From Monocercomonoides exilis (taxonomy: Eukaryota > Preaxostyla > Oxymonadida > Polymastigidae), in the NCBI GenBank assembly GCA_001643675.2, contig LSRY02000028.1:248001-312000 (forward strand): a stretch of 64,000 nucleotides of DNA. The letters are read 5' to 3'. Position 1 is the stretch's first letter; each line of letters starts with the position of its first letter. Both the position numbers and the translations under genes were made by a program. Below are positions 12,701 through 25,523 of this stretch, one piece after another. The notes below the pieces were generated by a model. It saw only the letters and a list, made by a program, of their open reading frames with translations, made no database searches and was not told where the DNA came from.

Positions 12701-12871
12701 TCCTCCTACGGAGATCTGCAAATGGTTTTCTCAGGACTCTGCTTGACTCTGATTTGTTCTCCTTGCAGCGAAGCAAGTTGCGAACGAATCATATCCAAAA
12801 TGAGATTCATTCTCGGTGATAAACGTTTTCCAATAAGCATTCAGACGCTGGATGCTCTCCTTCGAATATAA
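9784..12871 (+). CDS. hAT-family transposase
   Basis: Four exons: 9784-9858, 9914-10007, 10089-12567, 12637-12871; 960 residues, no in-frame stop. It has a Cys-rich zinc-binding region near residue 95 (CPVCKDGISCGICGRK), first and second acidic motifs of the RNase H-like core (VMVDGAS and CTDGLAAQ), the hAT CxxH motif (CCNHLTNLV), the ATRWHSLFQI tryptophan motif, and the C-terminal dimerisation domain on the last exon (SPCSEASCERIISKMRFILG). A long Ser run encoded by TCN repeats and acidic stretches lie between core and dimerisation domain. hAT enzymes cut and paste DNA with 8-bp target duplications. An intact frame suggests a recent, possibly active or domesticated copy. The GTAAAC donor of intron 3 is supported by the dimerisation domain it joins. 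Confidence 0.85.
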
Positions 12872-13500
12872 AGCTTCTCTTTTTTTAATTTAAACAAAAC
12901 AAAAAAAAATCCAAATATTTTCATTCTATGAAATACTTTTAACTTGATTATTCATTTCATCAATTATTCCTGAAACAATACACAAACATTTGGAAATGAA
13001 GTTTGTATTTTTTTTCATAATAATCTTTAATTAATCATATATAAATGAAAAAAAGTTGTTCTTTTGAAAAATTGCAAAGATAGTGCATTAGATGAAGAAG
13101 GTTGAATCAACGAATACAACAACTTAAATGAGTTCACAAATTCATAAACTCTCTTTTTGGTTTTATTTTCCTTATGTTACTATTTTTCTCACATCAAATT
13201 ATTTCCTTTTTGATAGAATAAATCCTTTGAAAAACTGAACATATTCTGGTTAACTCGCAGGGTTCATCTATAAAGTCGATGCTTGCATCATTTTTCTTTT
13301 CTTTTCCATATCAAGATCTTTTTCCAGACCTTCGTTCTCTATTTCCTCTTCTCTTATTTCATTCTCTTTTATAATTTTCTTCTTTTTTCTTTATTCCGTT
13401 TCTCTCCTTCTCCTGTTCCTCTCTCTCACTCTCTTATGTCATATTCGTTGTTAAGTTACACTCTTTCCCTTTTCAACTTTCACATATTCATTCAAAATCT
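12872..13500. other. AT-rich 3' flank of hAT, no gene seen
   Basis: About 630 bp of AT-rich sequence grading into pyrimidine-rich DNA from about 13290. No ORF with family features and no clear copy of the hAT left flank in inverted orientation is visible. Confidence 0.45.
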
Positions 13501-15800
13501 GTGCGGAAGTGTTAGTTGGGGATTTGTGCTTAAAGGAAATGCAATTGAAAGCGTCAGTCAGATTTGTGAGAAGAATAGACGATGATAAAGAAGAAGAAGA
13601 AGAGGAGGAGGAGAAGGAGAAGGAGAAAAAGAAAAAGAAAAAGAAAAAGAAGAGGAAGAAGAAGAAGAGAAAGATGAAGAAGATGATGATAATTAGGAGG
13701 AGGAGGAGGAGGCAAAAGAATATGACAAAGGAGAAAACGAAGAAGCGAGTGAGGTACCAACAATACCCAAGAGCGATGATGTGCGGGGTGTATGGTGATA
13801 CAACAGCTGGACAGATTCTCCGTCTTTGACATTCTACTTCCTCCCAAAAAACAAGGAAACAGTGTTAGCCTGCGAGAAAGTGAAGAAATCATCTTTCTCT
13901 TTCTTCTTCTTCGCCTTTGGAGAAGCGATGAGGACTGCCGACTGGAACACCTTTTTGATGAAGCGGAGAGAAGATGACAAGGAAGATTTTTTGCCTGGGC
14001 ATTGCGGAGGACGAGGAAATTCCCTGAGGAAAGAGGAGGAAGCGACTGAGGCGCCTTCGTATGTTCCGTGGGAGGGAAACGAAGAAGGTGGAGAAGGAAG
14101 AGGAAAAGAAGTGGATGAAGAAGGCTTGGAGTTGTCAGTAGATGGCACAAGAGAGGAAGGCGATCCTTCGATGTGAGGAAGCGATTCTCCAAATGTGACA
14201 GTTTTGGTGAATCCTTTTCTGATTGTGCTGTCTGTTGAAGAGACGGAAGAAGCAGAAGAAGAAGATAGAGCAGAATGTGTTATGATGGCGAGGTGAAGAA
14301 GCGACGAAGAAAGAGAACTTGTTGACTGTGAAGTGGAAAAAGAAGAAGAAGGCAGGAAAGGCAGCATGAAAGGAAGAAGCAGAGAAATAGGCAGTGTTGA
14401 GGAAAGTGACTGTGTGGGAGAGGGCAAGCGGAAGAGCAGTGGTCAACGCTGTTCCAAATCGGAGTAAGGGGTGGAAGATGAGGCAGAGATAAAGGAAGCA
14501 GAAGCAGAAGTTGAAGGGGAAGGGAAAGAGATTGACTTATCAGAAGACATGCCGGAAATAGTGGATTTAGCAGAGTATTTTAGCGGAGAGATTGGAGAAA
14601 CAGAAGAAGGATAAAGAGACAAGGGAGAGAAAGTTGGTGAAGGAAAGGTGGAATGAACAGCCTTGTCGGGTATGGAGTCGGAGGCGGTTGGAGCTGTAGC
14701 TGTTGCAACAGAAGCAGAAGCAGAAGCAGAAGCTGCAGCAAAAGCAGTTGATGTTGAGTTTGTTGCTGCTGCTGCTATTGATGTTGATGCAGATGTTGGA
14801 GTTGTTGTGTGTTTATCTGACTATTTGCATTGCTTCATATAAACCATTTCGAATGTTTCGGAGTCTGATGATGTTTCGAACGTGTTCTCATTATCAGGAA
14901 GCTCCCGGTCAGACATCTCTTCTCCTTCTTCTGATATTTCTTCTTCTTCCTCTTCCTTCTCCTCTTCTTCATTTCTTTCTTTTCTTCCTCTTTTCTCTCA
15001 TCATTATCTCCATCACCATCATGTCTTGCTTCTTCCTCTTCTTTCTCGTCATCGTTATCAAGCAGAATAACTACTGTTTCCCCCTTTTAACAATCGTGTC
15101 ATATTTTCCTCCTCCAATTAGTTCAAAATTGAACTGAAAAGAAACTAGTTTTACATATGATATTTCAAAAAGACAGAAGAATAAAAGAACTCTATCACTT
15201 AATTGAGAGGTTTACCACTTTTTTCTCCTCATTTTCCTTCTCTCTTCTTTTTCTCCGAAATTCCTGGAAATTGACTCTCGCTTATTCCAAGGAATTCCTC
15301 CGAAGTGGGAATTTCTCCATCGGTAGATTCTGTACGCGATGGAGAAATGGTTGCGTAATGTGATGAGAGACAAGTGTTTATGAGCAACTTACAGCCGCTG
15401 CTCCAGCCGATGGCGAGTTGTTAAAGAGAAGATGGAGGGAAGAGAAAAGGAAGAAGAGATAGAAGAAGTGGAAGTGGAAGTGGAAGAGGAAGGGGAAGTG
15501 GAAGAAGAAGAAGATACAGAAGTTAATGCTGATGATGATTGAGCCTCTCGATCGCAATGGTGACTTTGTGGGACGAATGTGAAGTGGGAGGTATTTTTGC
15601 AGTTCCTATGCTGATGGCGATTGGTGGAGTCTGTGTTGTGCGGAGGAGAAGTTGGCAGAATCAGCAGATGCTCAGACAAACATGTGTGTGTTTGGGATTC
15701 GGTGATGAACGGCAGCAGATTCTTAGGAGATGGAAGAGAAGGAAAGGCAGGTGAAGCAAATGAGGAAGGAGAAGGAGAAGAAGAAGAAGAAAAATAAAGG
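13501..15800 (-). pseudogene. purine-strand low-complexity region with remains of a Ser-rich gene
   Basis: The + strand is strongly purine-rich (GAAGAG-type repeats at about 13580-13710, 14700-14750, 15430-15520 and 15760-15800). On the - strand, stretches look coding: Ser/Thr/Ala-rich frames with non-repetitive islands such as STIRKGFTKTVTFGESLPH (within 14427-13834), STDGEIPTSEEFLGI (near 15330-15280) and FVPQSHHCDREAQSSSAL (near 15560). A good GTAAGT donor occurs near 15393. I could not join these frames at splice sites without hitting stops or frame breaks, so I read the region as a decayed or poorly resolved multi-exon gene for a Ser-rich protein. Function is unknown. The repeats alone could also produce long chance frames. 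Confidence 0.35.
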
Positions 15801-18200
15801 AAGGAAAATGAGGAATAAATACAATTATTAAAGATTATCCATCATTGCTTGCTTCAAGTCCATCTGAACTTTTAGGAGATGATAACATTGAAGGTCCTCT
15901 TCAACTGAGTGCTTTATAAATGAAATCTGCTCATTGCTTTTGAAAAGTTCTTATCTCTTGAATTTTTTCAAAGTCCATAAAGACAGTCATTTTCCCCTTT
16001 GCGTTTATTTTTATCTTCCATCAGGTTTTTCTCTTTTTATTTCACTCCTAACATCTTTTCCTTCTCTTTCTCTTCATTTTCATAAAAATCAAATCGAATA
16101 GGCAACATTCATGATAAAAGTTACAGGTTGTGGGTTCGCAATGTTGCATCAACAAACATCAAACTCATTTTTTTCTGAAGAATCAGTGAGAGCAGATATT
16201 CATTCATGCATCGCTATGCTAACATTTGCAGACAAGGAGTATTGTCTGAGTTATTAGTCAAGAACAATTCTTCACCATCATGTTTGCTTCAATTTTTTCT
16301 CTTCTTCGAAAGATTCTCTGAAGGAATTGGTTGCGACAAATTTATGATAAGTTTTACAATGAGAAAAAAAAGATAACGATAAAGATATAATACTTATAAT
16401 TGAATTCTTCACTGTTTCAACTCAAATCTCAAACATCACAGGTTTAATAAAATCATCATCTGTTTCTCATATTTTTCATATTCTTTTTATATTGCGAATG
16501 CAATTCTTCTTTCACAATTATCCGACTAACTTGAAAATGTTCGATAAAATAAACATCTTTATAGAAGATTAATTAAAAGAAACATACTTTCTCATTCTTT
16601 AAGTATTTTTCCTATTTCAATTTAAAGCAAATATATAGATTATTTTTCTGAATCAAGTTAAAATAACAATAGTTCCAATGATGTTAAAATGGAAAAAAAA
16701 GTTGTAAAATTAAAAATTCACAACAAATTTAAGAACTGTTCGATTAATCTTTATTCATTGAAACATTAATTGGGTTATACAGTTTTTCACACTTTCATTC
16801 TCTTTAACAATTATTATTTTAAATTTGAAATTTAAAAAAAATTCAGATATTGCTATTTCAAATTCAATAAAGAACTTTTTGATTATTAAATTACAAGAAT
16901 TTCGGAATTTAAAAATTTGAGCGAAATGCATTTGTTCAATGGCACACAAATTCTAAGCTGTCTCGAGGTTAATTCAAATTTGTAAAAAAAACAAACTTTC
17001 ATGAATGAATCTTCTAATTTGAAGATCAATAAAAAAATACGATAGAAGTATTCACACACTTTTCCAGTGTGTTGATTGCAACGAATTAGCTTTCTAAATA
17101 TGATACAAAAACAATGTCACATATTTTTTTTTATTGCAAAATGAAAAAACATAAGTTCAGCAATTTTCTGTTTGGATAATAAGAATTTCGATGGGCAGAT
17201 CGTTTTCAATAGTTTTCCTTCTTCATTTTTTTAAAAATTGTTATTATGAAACTCAAAAATCAATCGTGGCAAATTCGAAAATAAATTTATGGTTCATTCA
17301 AGTTATTTAAATTAATCAAAAATTGTCACTCTAAAAAATTATAAATTTAGTATAAATGACAATATTTATTAATATTTGGGTAATTCTTTTTGGGATCATA
17401 CTTTTTCTGTCAAAATTTTCGGTCTGATTTTTTTCGGTTCGAAAGTTATCAACATATGAAGAATATGAACGGAAAACATCTTAAAATCAATAAAGATAAA
17501 ATCTCTCGTGAAACTCTTCGAAATCCTTTATTTTTAACTTGAATGGTCGCATTTTATCATAATTTTGAAACATTGACATTTTTTTTTTCATTCATTTTCT
17601 ATTATTCTTGAATTACAAATGTTATCATGATAATATTTAAAAACATGTCACAAACTTCATTTGGTCGACAATTTTTCAGATTTAAAAAGTTATGTATTTT
17701 GATCTCATAAGAATTACAATTGCTGATTTTTGGTGAATTAGAGTTTTTTCTTTTTGATCCATCTTGAAAATAGATGTTTATAAAATTTACAATGAATGTT
17801 TCAATTCTTTTTCGAGAAAATTAAATATTAAGATACGTATATAAAATTTTATTCGATCAGAAATTTTCAAATCTCAGAATTGATATCAACGTTTTGTATA
17901 AGCTTATTCATCTCACTGAAATTTGAGCAAAAAAAGCATTTTTATAATTGGTTGTTTGTAATTTGTTTTTTCTTAAAAGTTTAATTTATTTTTAGATTTT
18001 TTGAATTCGTTTTTTTTGTTGCAATATTCTCAAAAAATATAACTTCTGCATATAACTTTTACAACGATAAGTGAATTTTCAGAGGGAAATATTTCATGTT
18101 GTCAATAACAATTTTGAACATTTTTAATTAGACGATGAAGAATATTTAGCCGGAAGGAGTAAGTGAATTGAGTATTTGAAAGAGTTCAAGAATAGTTAAA
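15801..18200. other. 2.4 kb AT-rich DNA without recognisable genes
   Basis: No frame above background and no family motif. At 17379-17410 a TGGGTAATTCTTTTTGGGAT motif resembles the TGGGTGATT ends of MITEs found at 54.1, 55.1 and 60.7 kb, but I see no inverted partner within 800 bp, so it is at most a relic end. Confidence 0.5.
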
Positions 18201-18202
18201 AA

Positions 18203-21200
18203 ATGAAGTTAAACAAGATGTTGTTATTGAATGGGGTGTATTTGAAGAAGTCATCCAGAAAACATCAAAAAATGTCAAGCGCAACTAGCGTGAGCATCAA
18301 CCCTCTAGAGTCTCCGTCTTCTGCATTCAACCATCTAGACTCGTTCATCAGCGCTGCCCTACCATCTTTGAAACCTGTTCGAACGAACGGATCGAGTGTG
18401 TCGACTTTTTCTTCTTCTCGAACTTTTTGCACTCGGCTGGTGATGTTGTATTCCACACATATGGCAACATCTTTTTTCCTATGGCAAGCTTGCTTCCTCT
18501 TTATCACCAGCCACACCTTCTACTTCCACCCTCACCCGGTGCATTCCATCTCGGCTGCAGCACACATGCAGCCCCCGCATCGCCACCAACGCCGGATAGT
18601 GCATAAACTCCCGACTCTCCGGGAAACAGAACGCATACGACATCGTCTGCATCCCATACGCACCCGGAACAACGCTCTGTGTCCTCGTCGCACTGCCACT
18701 TCGCAGTGCAATCGACCGTCCTGGCACCTGTATCAGCACCTCCACCGACCTCTGCGCTGATGTTTTGTTTGTCGGCGCCACATCGCACACACACACGCCC
18801 AGCTAGCATCTTCTCCGACTCCACATACTTCCTCGCCTTCCGCCCTTCCTCATTCATCTCCCACTTTTCGCTCACGTCATACACAAACTCCTACACAACC
18901 ACCTGCTTCATCTCCACTCGTTTCCCCAAGCCACTCAAGCACAGCACTTGTTTCCTCACTTGTCTCTCTTATTCTCTTTCTCTTTCCTTTTCTCCTTCTC
19001 CTTTTTCTTCTCCTTCTATTCCTTCTTTCCCTCTTTCAAATTCCTCCATCTCCTTCACAAACAGCACTGGGGCTGTGTCATGCTCCTAATAGACACACTC
19101 GCTCTTCCTCCCCTCATCTCAATCACCTTCTCCACGCAAACAGAGTGCACACAAACATGTGTCAGCGCAGCTGCAAACGCTGCTGATGCTAACGAATCGG
19201 TGCATTCAATCACATTCGCTGACACAAAAGGAACAGACCTCCCACACTCACGCGTATCCCTGCCCACCCTCTCCCCGACACATCCACAGATACCGCGCAT
19301 AGTCCAGGAAGAAATGGTTCCACTCAACCAGTACAGAATGAGATGACGCCACACGATGATATTAATTCTCTCGGTATTCCATCATGTTCTCCACCTGCTG
19401 GAACTTCGCAACTGGCTTTTCCTCTTCTTCTTTCCAGGAACAAAGCTCATCATCTCCAAAAGAGTCGCAAGAAACACAAGAAGCAGAAGTGAAGCCATAA
19501 TGCACATTCTCTGATTCCATCTGCATTCCCATAGGCATCGCCATCTGAGGATTTGATCGAATATCCATAAAGAAAGAGCCACAAAAGTCATTTGCCCGAC
19601 GAGGCATCGCACCAGCGTTGCTTATCCTCTGCCATGCATTCGACTGCATCTATATTCTCGGCCTCGACCCTAATCCTACCTCTGCCCCTGCCCTAGCCAT
19701 CCCAACCATCGGCATTGCCATTCTCAATCCAGGCCTCGATCCTTTCTCCATCTGCACCATCTGTTATTTCATCAACATTACACCCCCATTTGCAGACTCA
19801 GCATCAGCTTAAGCTAGTCGTTGTTCCGAATGTTTCACACGCCCATTGTGCACATGTCACTCAGCGGTACTTCGTTGAAGACAATCTTCTATATGTCAGG
19901 AGTAATCCCTTCTTTTATCTGCGCAAACTCCTTCTGCTTTACCGTTTTCGTCTCCTTCGTAACGCAAACTCAAATCACCTTCACTTCCATCGTTCTGATT
20001 CGAGTTTTCATCTTGTGACAAATCCCCTCCTTCGTTGCATGCTCGAGCAAATGCTTCTTTCACACTGCTCTTTCTTCACTTTTCTTCTTCTTCTTCTTCC
20101 TCCTCCTCGATCAACCCCAAAACAACTAGTCTCGATTGATGTCCTGTCTCAGACAGCTTCTTCTCTTCTTTCTTGTCTCTCGCTTGCGACTTCAGCTTCT
20201 CTTTCACTTTCTCCTCCAGCACAACACACCTCCTCAAACTCCTCTCCAGCAATTCTTCTCCTTCTCTTCTTTCTCCTTCTTTTCCTTCTTCACTTTTCTT
20301 CGCCTTCTGCCCCAGCTCCACCAGCCTCGCCAGCACAAACACTTGCTCCACTGCATTCAGCTTCGCAAACAAAGCTGGCTCTGCATATTCCTCAAACAGC
20401 TCCACATCTTCCGTGCCCAGCAGATCGTGGTCAACCACCGTCTTCTCCTTTTTGCTCGCCAAACTCGGCCGAACCGCTTTCGCAAAGAATTTTGTCGCCT
20501 TTTTGAACAGCAGAATATTCGTTTCCTCACATGCAAATTCGCTGTAACGATCACAAAGCTCTCGGAATTTCTTCTTCTTCTCTTCTCCTTCTTCTTTTTC
20601 TTCATCTTCATCCTCATCCTCATTATCATCATCAACCAACTTGTACAGCTCCTCAAACGCATTACACCACGCATCAAATGCTCTCACTTTTGCCTCGTCT
20701 CCCTCATTCTTCTTCGCCTTCGCCTTCATCACGCACTTCAGCAGATGAAGAATTCCCCCAAAGCAACTGTAGCTTTCATATGTAGATGTCGACAGATCTT
20801 TTATCTTCCGCGTCGCAGCACATTTCGAAAGATATGCTTTCTTCAATGACACTCCTCCTGTCTTCTTCCCATTTGAACTGGCACATTCACATTCACATCT
20901 TGATTTTATTTTCTCCTCCTTCTCCTTCTTTTCTTCCTTCTTTTCTTCCTTCTTTTCTTCATCCTTCTCATCGCCTGCATCCCAACATCTGCTTCTCAGC
21001 ACTTTTTCTGGCAGAATCAGCGCCGAGTGCATCTTCTGCAAAACATGCTTCTTCGGGTCAAACACATTCATCAGCCGCATTTCCCTCAATCGTCCTTCTC
21101 CTTCTTCTCCTTCTTCTCCTTCTCTTCCCTCCGTTTTCCTTCTCCCTCCGCACAGACTCAGATCCACCCCCACCACTTTCGCCACCACATGCTCATCGTC

Positions 21201-22800
21201 TGTCGCCACCACTGTCACAGTGCTCTGCCCCTTCCCTGCAATCACCTCCATCGGGACAACCACACGCCTCCTCTTCCCTTCCCCTGGTGCTTCGTTCAGC
21301 ACAACTGTCGTCGTCTCCCCCAAAAAGTCGATGTTCTTCCAGTCTGCCAGGCTCCTCCTCCAGTTCCGCACTCCTCCCATTCCCCCTTCCATCGCCCCGT
21401 TCATCATCATCTTCTTCCGCTTCCTCGCCATCATGTCTGCCATCATCTCTCCGCTCGCTGCTCCTCCGCAGATTGCATCCCCTGCACATGCGCTCGTCTC
21501 CTTCCTCCAAGTCTCCTGCGTCACAACCCCGTGCATCAGCACAGAAGGCGCATCCAGGGTGTTCCCCAGCCGCGCTGCTGCCGTCTGTCTTCGCTGGATG
21601 TATTCTTGCTCTGTGCCCATCCTCTTTTCCGACTTGTAGAAGAACCCCGCCACCTTTGCGGTCTGCACCTCTGCCTGCCTCCCCTCTATCAGCCCTGTCA
21701 GCTGCATCTCTGTATCAAACGCCCCCGCAAACACACTCCCAAACATATGCACACGCGTCATTGCTGTGCAGTTGCTCAGAATCACCTCCACTTTCCTTGG
21801 TTCCGCTCCTTCTCTCATCTGCCTAACTCCCACAATCACAACTGCAGCATCACCTCCTCGTCACCAAATCTTCCGCATACCATTTAGAAGCGATGCGTTG
21901 TCATGTCTCACACCGCAATCGATTTCTTCTTTCGATTTTTCGATCATGTTTTCCCCCTTCATTCCATCTTTCTCGTTGTTTTCAACCATCTTCCGTGGCT
22001 CATTCAGCGAAATAGACGTCCGCAGCCCCGTCGCCCACTCTAACAGCTCATATTCCCCACAAGGAAAATCAGCCTACAGAATCGCCTTCTCTTCCTTCAT
22101 CACCATCTTCTCGCTCACATCACGCAGCGGGACAATCCGCTCTATCCCTATCATTTGCGTCAGCGAAACCAGTCTCTTCTCAATCCTCTTCTTCTCATTC
22201 TTCGCTCTCTCCTTTTCTTCCTCTTCAATCTTTTCATCTTCACTCCTTTCCTCTTCTCCTTCATCCCATCCCTTTGCATTCCAGCTTTTCCACCACATGC
22301 CTCGACTGCAGCGATTGCAACACCAGCCGCGCTATCACCGACGGTAGCAGCGACGGTTCAAATTGATCGCAGATCGATGTGAGCGCATTCACATCTGCCG
22401 CTGCAACGATCCGCTTTCTCCCCGACTTCGTGCTCACAAATGCTGCAAGCGATGGAGCCTGACCAACAAACGGAACAGAAAGCATCACATCGTATGCACA
22501 CGTAACACCTCCATTCAGCACTCCCCGCCGAGCCACAACATATTCCTTGAAGCGTCTGTTGCTCCCTTAATTACGAATTCCTTTGATTTGCATGCGCCCC
22601 AGCTTCTTCTGACACAGCAATCCGCATCCGTCTATCGATATCGTCCATCGCTGCTACAGACGTGCATGACGCCACCGCAGACGCATACGAAGAGTTAATT
22701 GCAGGCGAAGATGAAGACGATAATTACTTGTCATCTACTTTCGCTTTCTTCTCTTCGCTGCTCTGCCTCCTGAATGGAGAAGAAGATCTACGTTCTGCTT
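18203..22800 (-). pseudogene. decayed large gene, multiple stops and frame breaks
   Basis: On the - strand a protein-like sequence can be followed from about 22.7 to 18.3 kb. The best part is 21839-20076 (587 codons open: mixed hydrophobic/charged sequence, several Glu/Lys-rich insertions). It is preceded by the islands VLNGGVTCAYDVMLSVPF (22.5 kb) and ISLNEPRKMVENNEKDG (about 22.0 kb) and followed by ITPDI-stop-KIVFNEVPLSD (19.9 kb), FCGSFFMDIRSNPQMA (19.6 kb) and FPESREFMHYPALVA (18.6 kb). Between these lie TAG, TGA and TAA codons and frame shifts that I could not remove with introns. G+C is well above the flanks, as in the larger intact genes of the window. The FPE-x-REFxHYPA segment vaguely recalls alpha-2-macroglobulin-like or giant protist proteins, but I do not assign a family. 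Most likely a pseudogene. Confidence 0.55.
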
Positions 22801-25343
22801 CAGTTGAATAAGACTAAGTCAAAAAAAAAAATAGAATGACAAGAATAATGCTGTGCTGTTTTCCTGAAATAAAAATGTGTAAGAGATGTGAGATAATTTT
22901 TTAAAAGTTAACCAACAAACTTCACTTTGGCTTCTTCTATTTTCGCATCAGAAAGTTTAAACAGTTGATGAAATCATTCACCTCAAAATGATGAAACTTC
23001 GTTGTACTTTCCTTTTTCTTTTTTTTTTTCTTTTTCTTTCTTTTTTCTTTTTTTGAAATATCATTGCAGATTGTATGACGTCGAACTTTGAATAGTTAAT
23101 ATTCAAAAAATTCCGTTTATATTGATTGCAAAATAAAAGGAGATATAACAGAATGTTTGTATTTGACTGTGTAAACATCAATAAAGTTTGCAAGTGTATA
23201 TCAGATTTCTTCAGTTCTTTCGAGAAGTGTACAGGATAAACAATCAAATTGACTACTCATGCATATGCCATTTCATTTGTTTTATTGATCGTTCATATTT
23301 GTGATTTGTGACTTTTGTGAATATCTCTTTTCAATTGTTTATTTGTTGTTTTAGTATTTTTTAAAAATGCATCCAAAAGATCATAAATCAACATTGAAGC
23401 TTATTTTTTTGCGACTATTTTGATATTTAACATGTCCAAAAATTCAATAAGTTTGAAAAGAACAATTAAAAAATCAGTAAACAAGAATAAACCAAATTCT
23501 TGCAACAAAACTCTTATCACAAATTGAGAGCAATTCCAACTGAAAACACAATGCTTCACAGAACCCTTTGAGGTTGAATAAATAATTTGAAGTTGGTGCA
23601 GCCATTTTAGAATGATTATTTTGATACAGATAGACTGTTGATTGAAAGTTGAAAGGAAGCTGAAACTCAGAAATGAATGATAGTCGAATGGAAGATGAAA
23701 GAGTAGCGTGATTGTGGAAGAGTTGTGAAAAAATTATCTGCTGAAGCTCTGCAATTGAGCAATATTGGCATAGGAAGAAACAAGTTTGTTTGAAGATGAG
23801 GTTGCAATATGATAGGAGATAAAATTATTTTTTAGATAATTATGAAAGAAAAATGAATTTTGATGAAGGAAAATGTGAGTTGAGTGAAATGGTTGATGAA
23901 GAATGCTGATAAGAAGAAGAAGATGATGATGATGATGAAGGAGGAGAAGGAGAAGGAGAAAAAGAAGTGAATGAAGAATTTCGTACATTCATGTTGCTTG
24001 GCGAAGAGTAATGATAAGGCAATGAGCCAATTGTTGACGATGATGATGAATGAGAATAACTTGTATTTTCGCTTGTTTCATGCGAAAACTACCAATAATT
24101 CGACAGAAATGAATCCAAAGTTTCATTGATAAAAGCATATGTTTTAAAATGGAAAAAGTCGACGTTTTTATCAGATCAAGAAATTGATGGATTGCGATGT
24201 ATCCAGATCTTCTCGATCATTCTCTTTGGCTTTGCTGTTCACCACTTTCATTTGAACGAACTTTTTTTATGCGTTGCTGTTTCGTTTATCGGTTTAATCG
24301 CTTCTTTTTCTTCCTCTTTTTCTCCATTTTTTCTTTATTTTCTTCTGCTATCACATCTTCTTCAACTTTCCCTTAAAAGCATTTCTAAAACATATAAATA
24401 GACAGTATCAAAACTTTTTCATATTATTCTTGTGAATACTCGACAAAACTTTCAATTCTCACATATTCCGATTTATGTTCAGCAACTTTGGTCGACTTTT
24501 CATCTCGGCATATTACTTCAATTCTTTTATTTTTTTTTTCTCTTCTTCCTCTTTTCCCTCTCTGCTATTATCTCTTTCTCTTCCTTCCTCATTGTTCTTC
24601 CCTTCCTGCTTCAGCTGCACTCGTTGGAGTCATATAATGTCGATCATCAAGTTTTGATGTCTCTTGCTTTTTATCATCTGCATAACTGCTTCTAGGCACG
24701 TTTCTTCCTAAATATTCATTCTTATCTGTTTGGTGATCTCTCATTCAGCATTGCTCTCACTGAGTGAACTACTTTTAATATTAATTTGTTAGCGCTGTAA
24801 GGTTTTTCGAATATTCTCTCTAAAGCCTAAGGAAATTTTTTACTTATAGGATGTCTGGTTGCAGATGAAGTATAAAGAAGCACTAATTCAAAGGAGAGAA
24901 AATCATAAATAAGCAAACAAATGAATTTGAATGTGCCTGAAAGCTGTGGATTGATAAGAAAACATTGGATGTATTTTCAGCAATTGATTGAGCAAATATA
25001 TTCATGTGATTTATTTGTCGAAAATCGTTATATAAAAGCACATCTTTTCAAGAGCCAGTATTTTTTCTATAATTGTTGCTTTTTAAATTGGAATCTCTGC
25101 AATTCACTTTTGCAGAATTGAAATGACACAAAAGGGAATAAAAAGGAGAATATGTGAAAATTTGCATTTCTTTAAATAAAAATCGTTTAAAGCAACCAAA
25201 CCTGGTTTCATTCAAAAGTTGTATCGGTGCAACCTTCCGTTCTGCAGAAACATATTTTTTTCACCTTTCGTTCAACGAATATTTGTCAGGATAAACTAAT
25301 AATTAAGAAAATTCTCAGTGAAAACGTTTAATAAAATCTAATA
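22801..25343. other. AT-rich region with Ser-rich ORF scraps
   Basis: 2.5 kb with only doubtful coding signal. On the - strand, 24060-23840 reads as a Ser/Pro/His-rich segment (SLPYHYSSPSNMNVRNSSF then a Ser run) encoded by GAT/GAA-type repeats. On the + strand, 24126-24700 holds hydrophobic frames made by TTC/CTT repeats. A poly-pyrimidine run lies at 23010-23060. Nothing here can be tied to a family. Confidence 0.4.
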
Positions 25344-25523
25344 CTTGAAATTTGAAAAGTGTTCAATATCCATCAATTCAAAAAATACATGTGCTCTTTA
25401 TTCATTTTCCACACATTGATGTACGTTTTAAAAAGTTAAAATTATTAACAATAAAAGATTTCGCAGATCATCCCATTTGTGGAACTTTGTCATCACAAAG
25501 AATAAACTATTTTTTGTTGAGTC

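Noticed and set aside
14820-14840. Reassigned stop codon (TAG as Gln), suggested by long frames that continue past single stops at 14.8 and 19.9 kb.
   Set aside because: Well-supported genes end at TAA (lipid fusion, protease), TAG (COMM) and TGA (TAP42, TPR), all right where the families end; both suspect regions also contain TGA or TAA and frame shifts.
20786-21887. Long + strand Ser/Pro/His-rich ORFs across 20.1-21.9 kb.
   Set aside because: They are antisense to the 587-codon - strand frame, which has the more balanced composition; the + frames are shadows.
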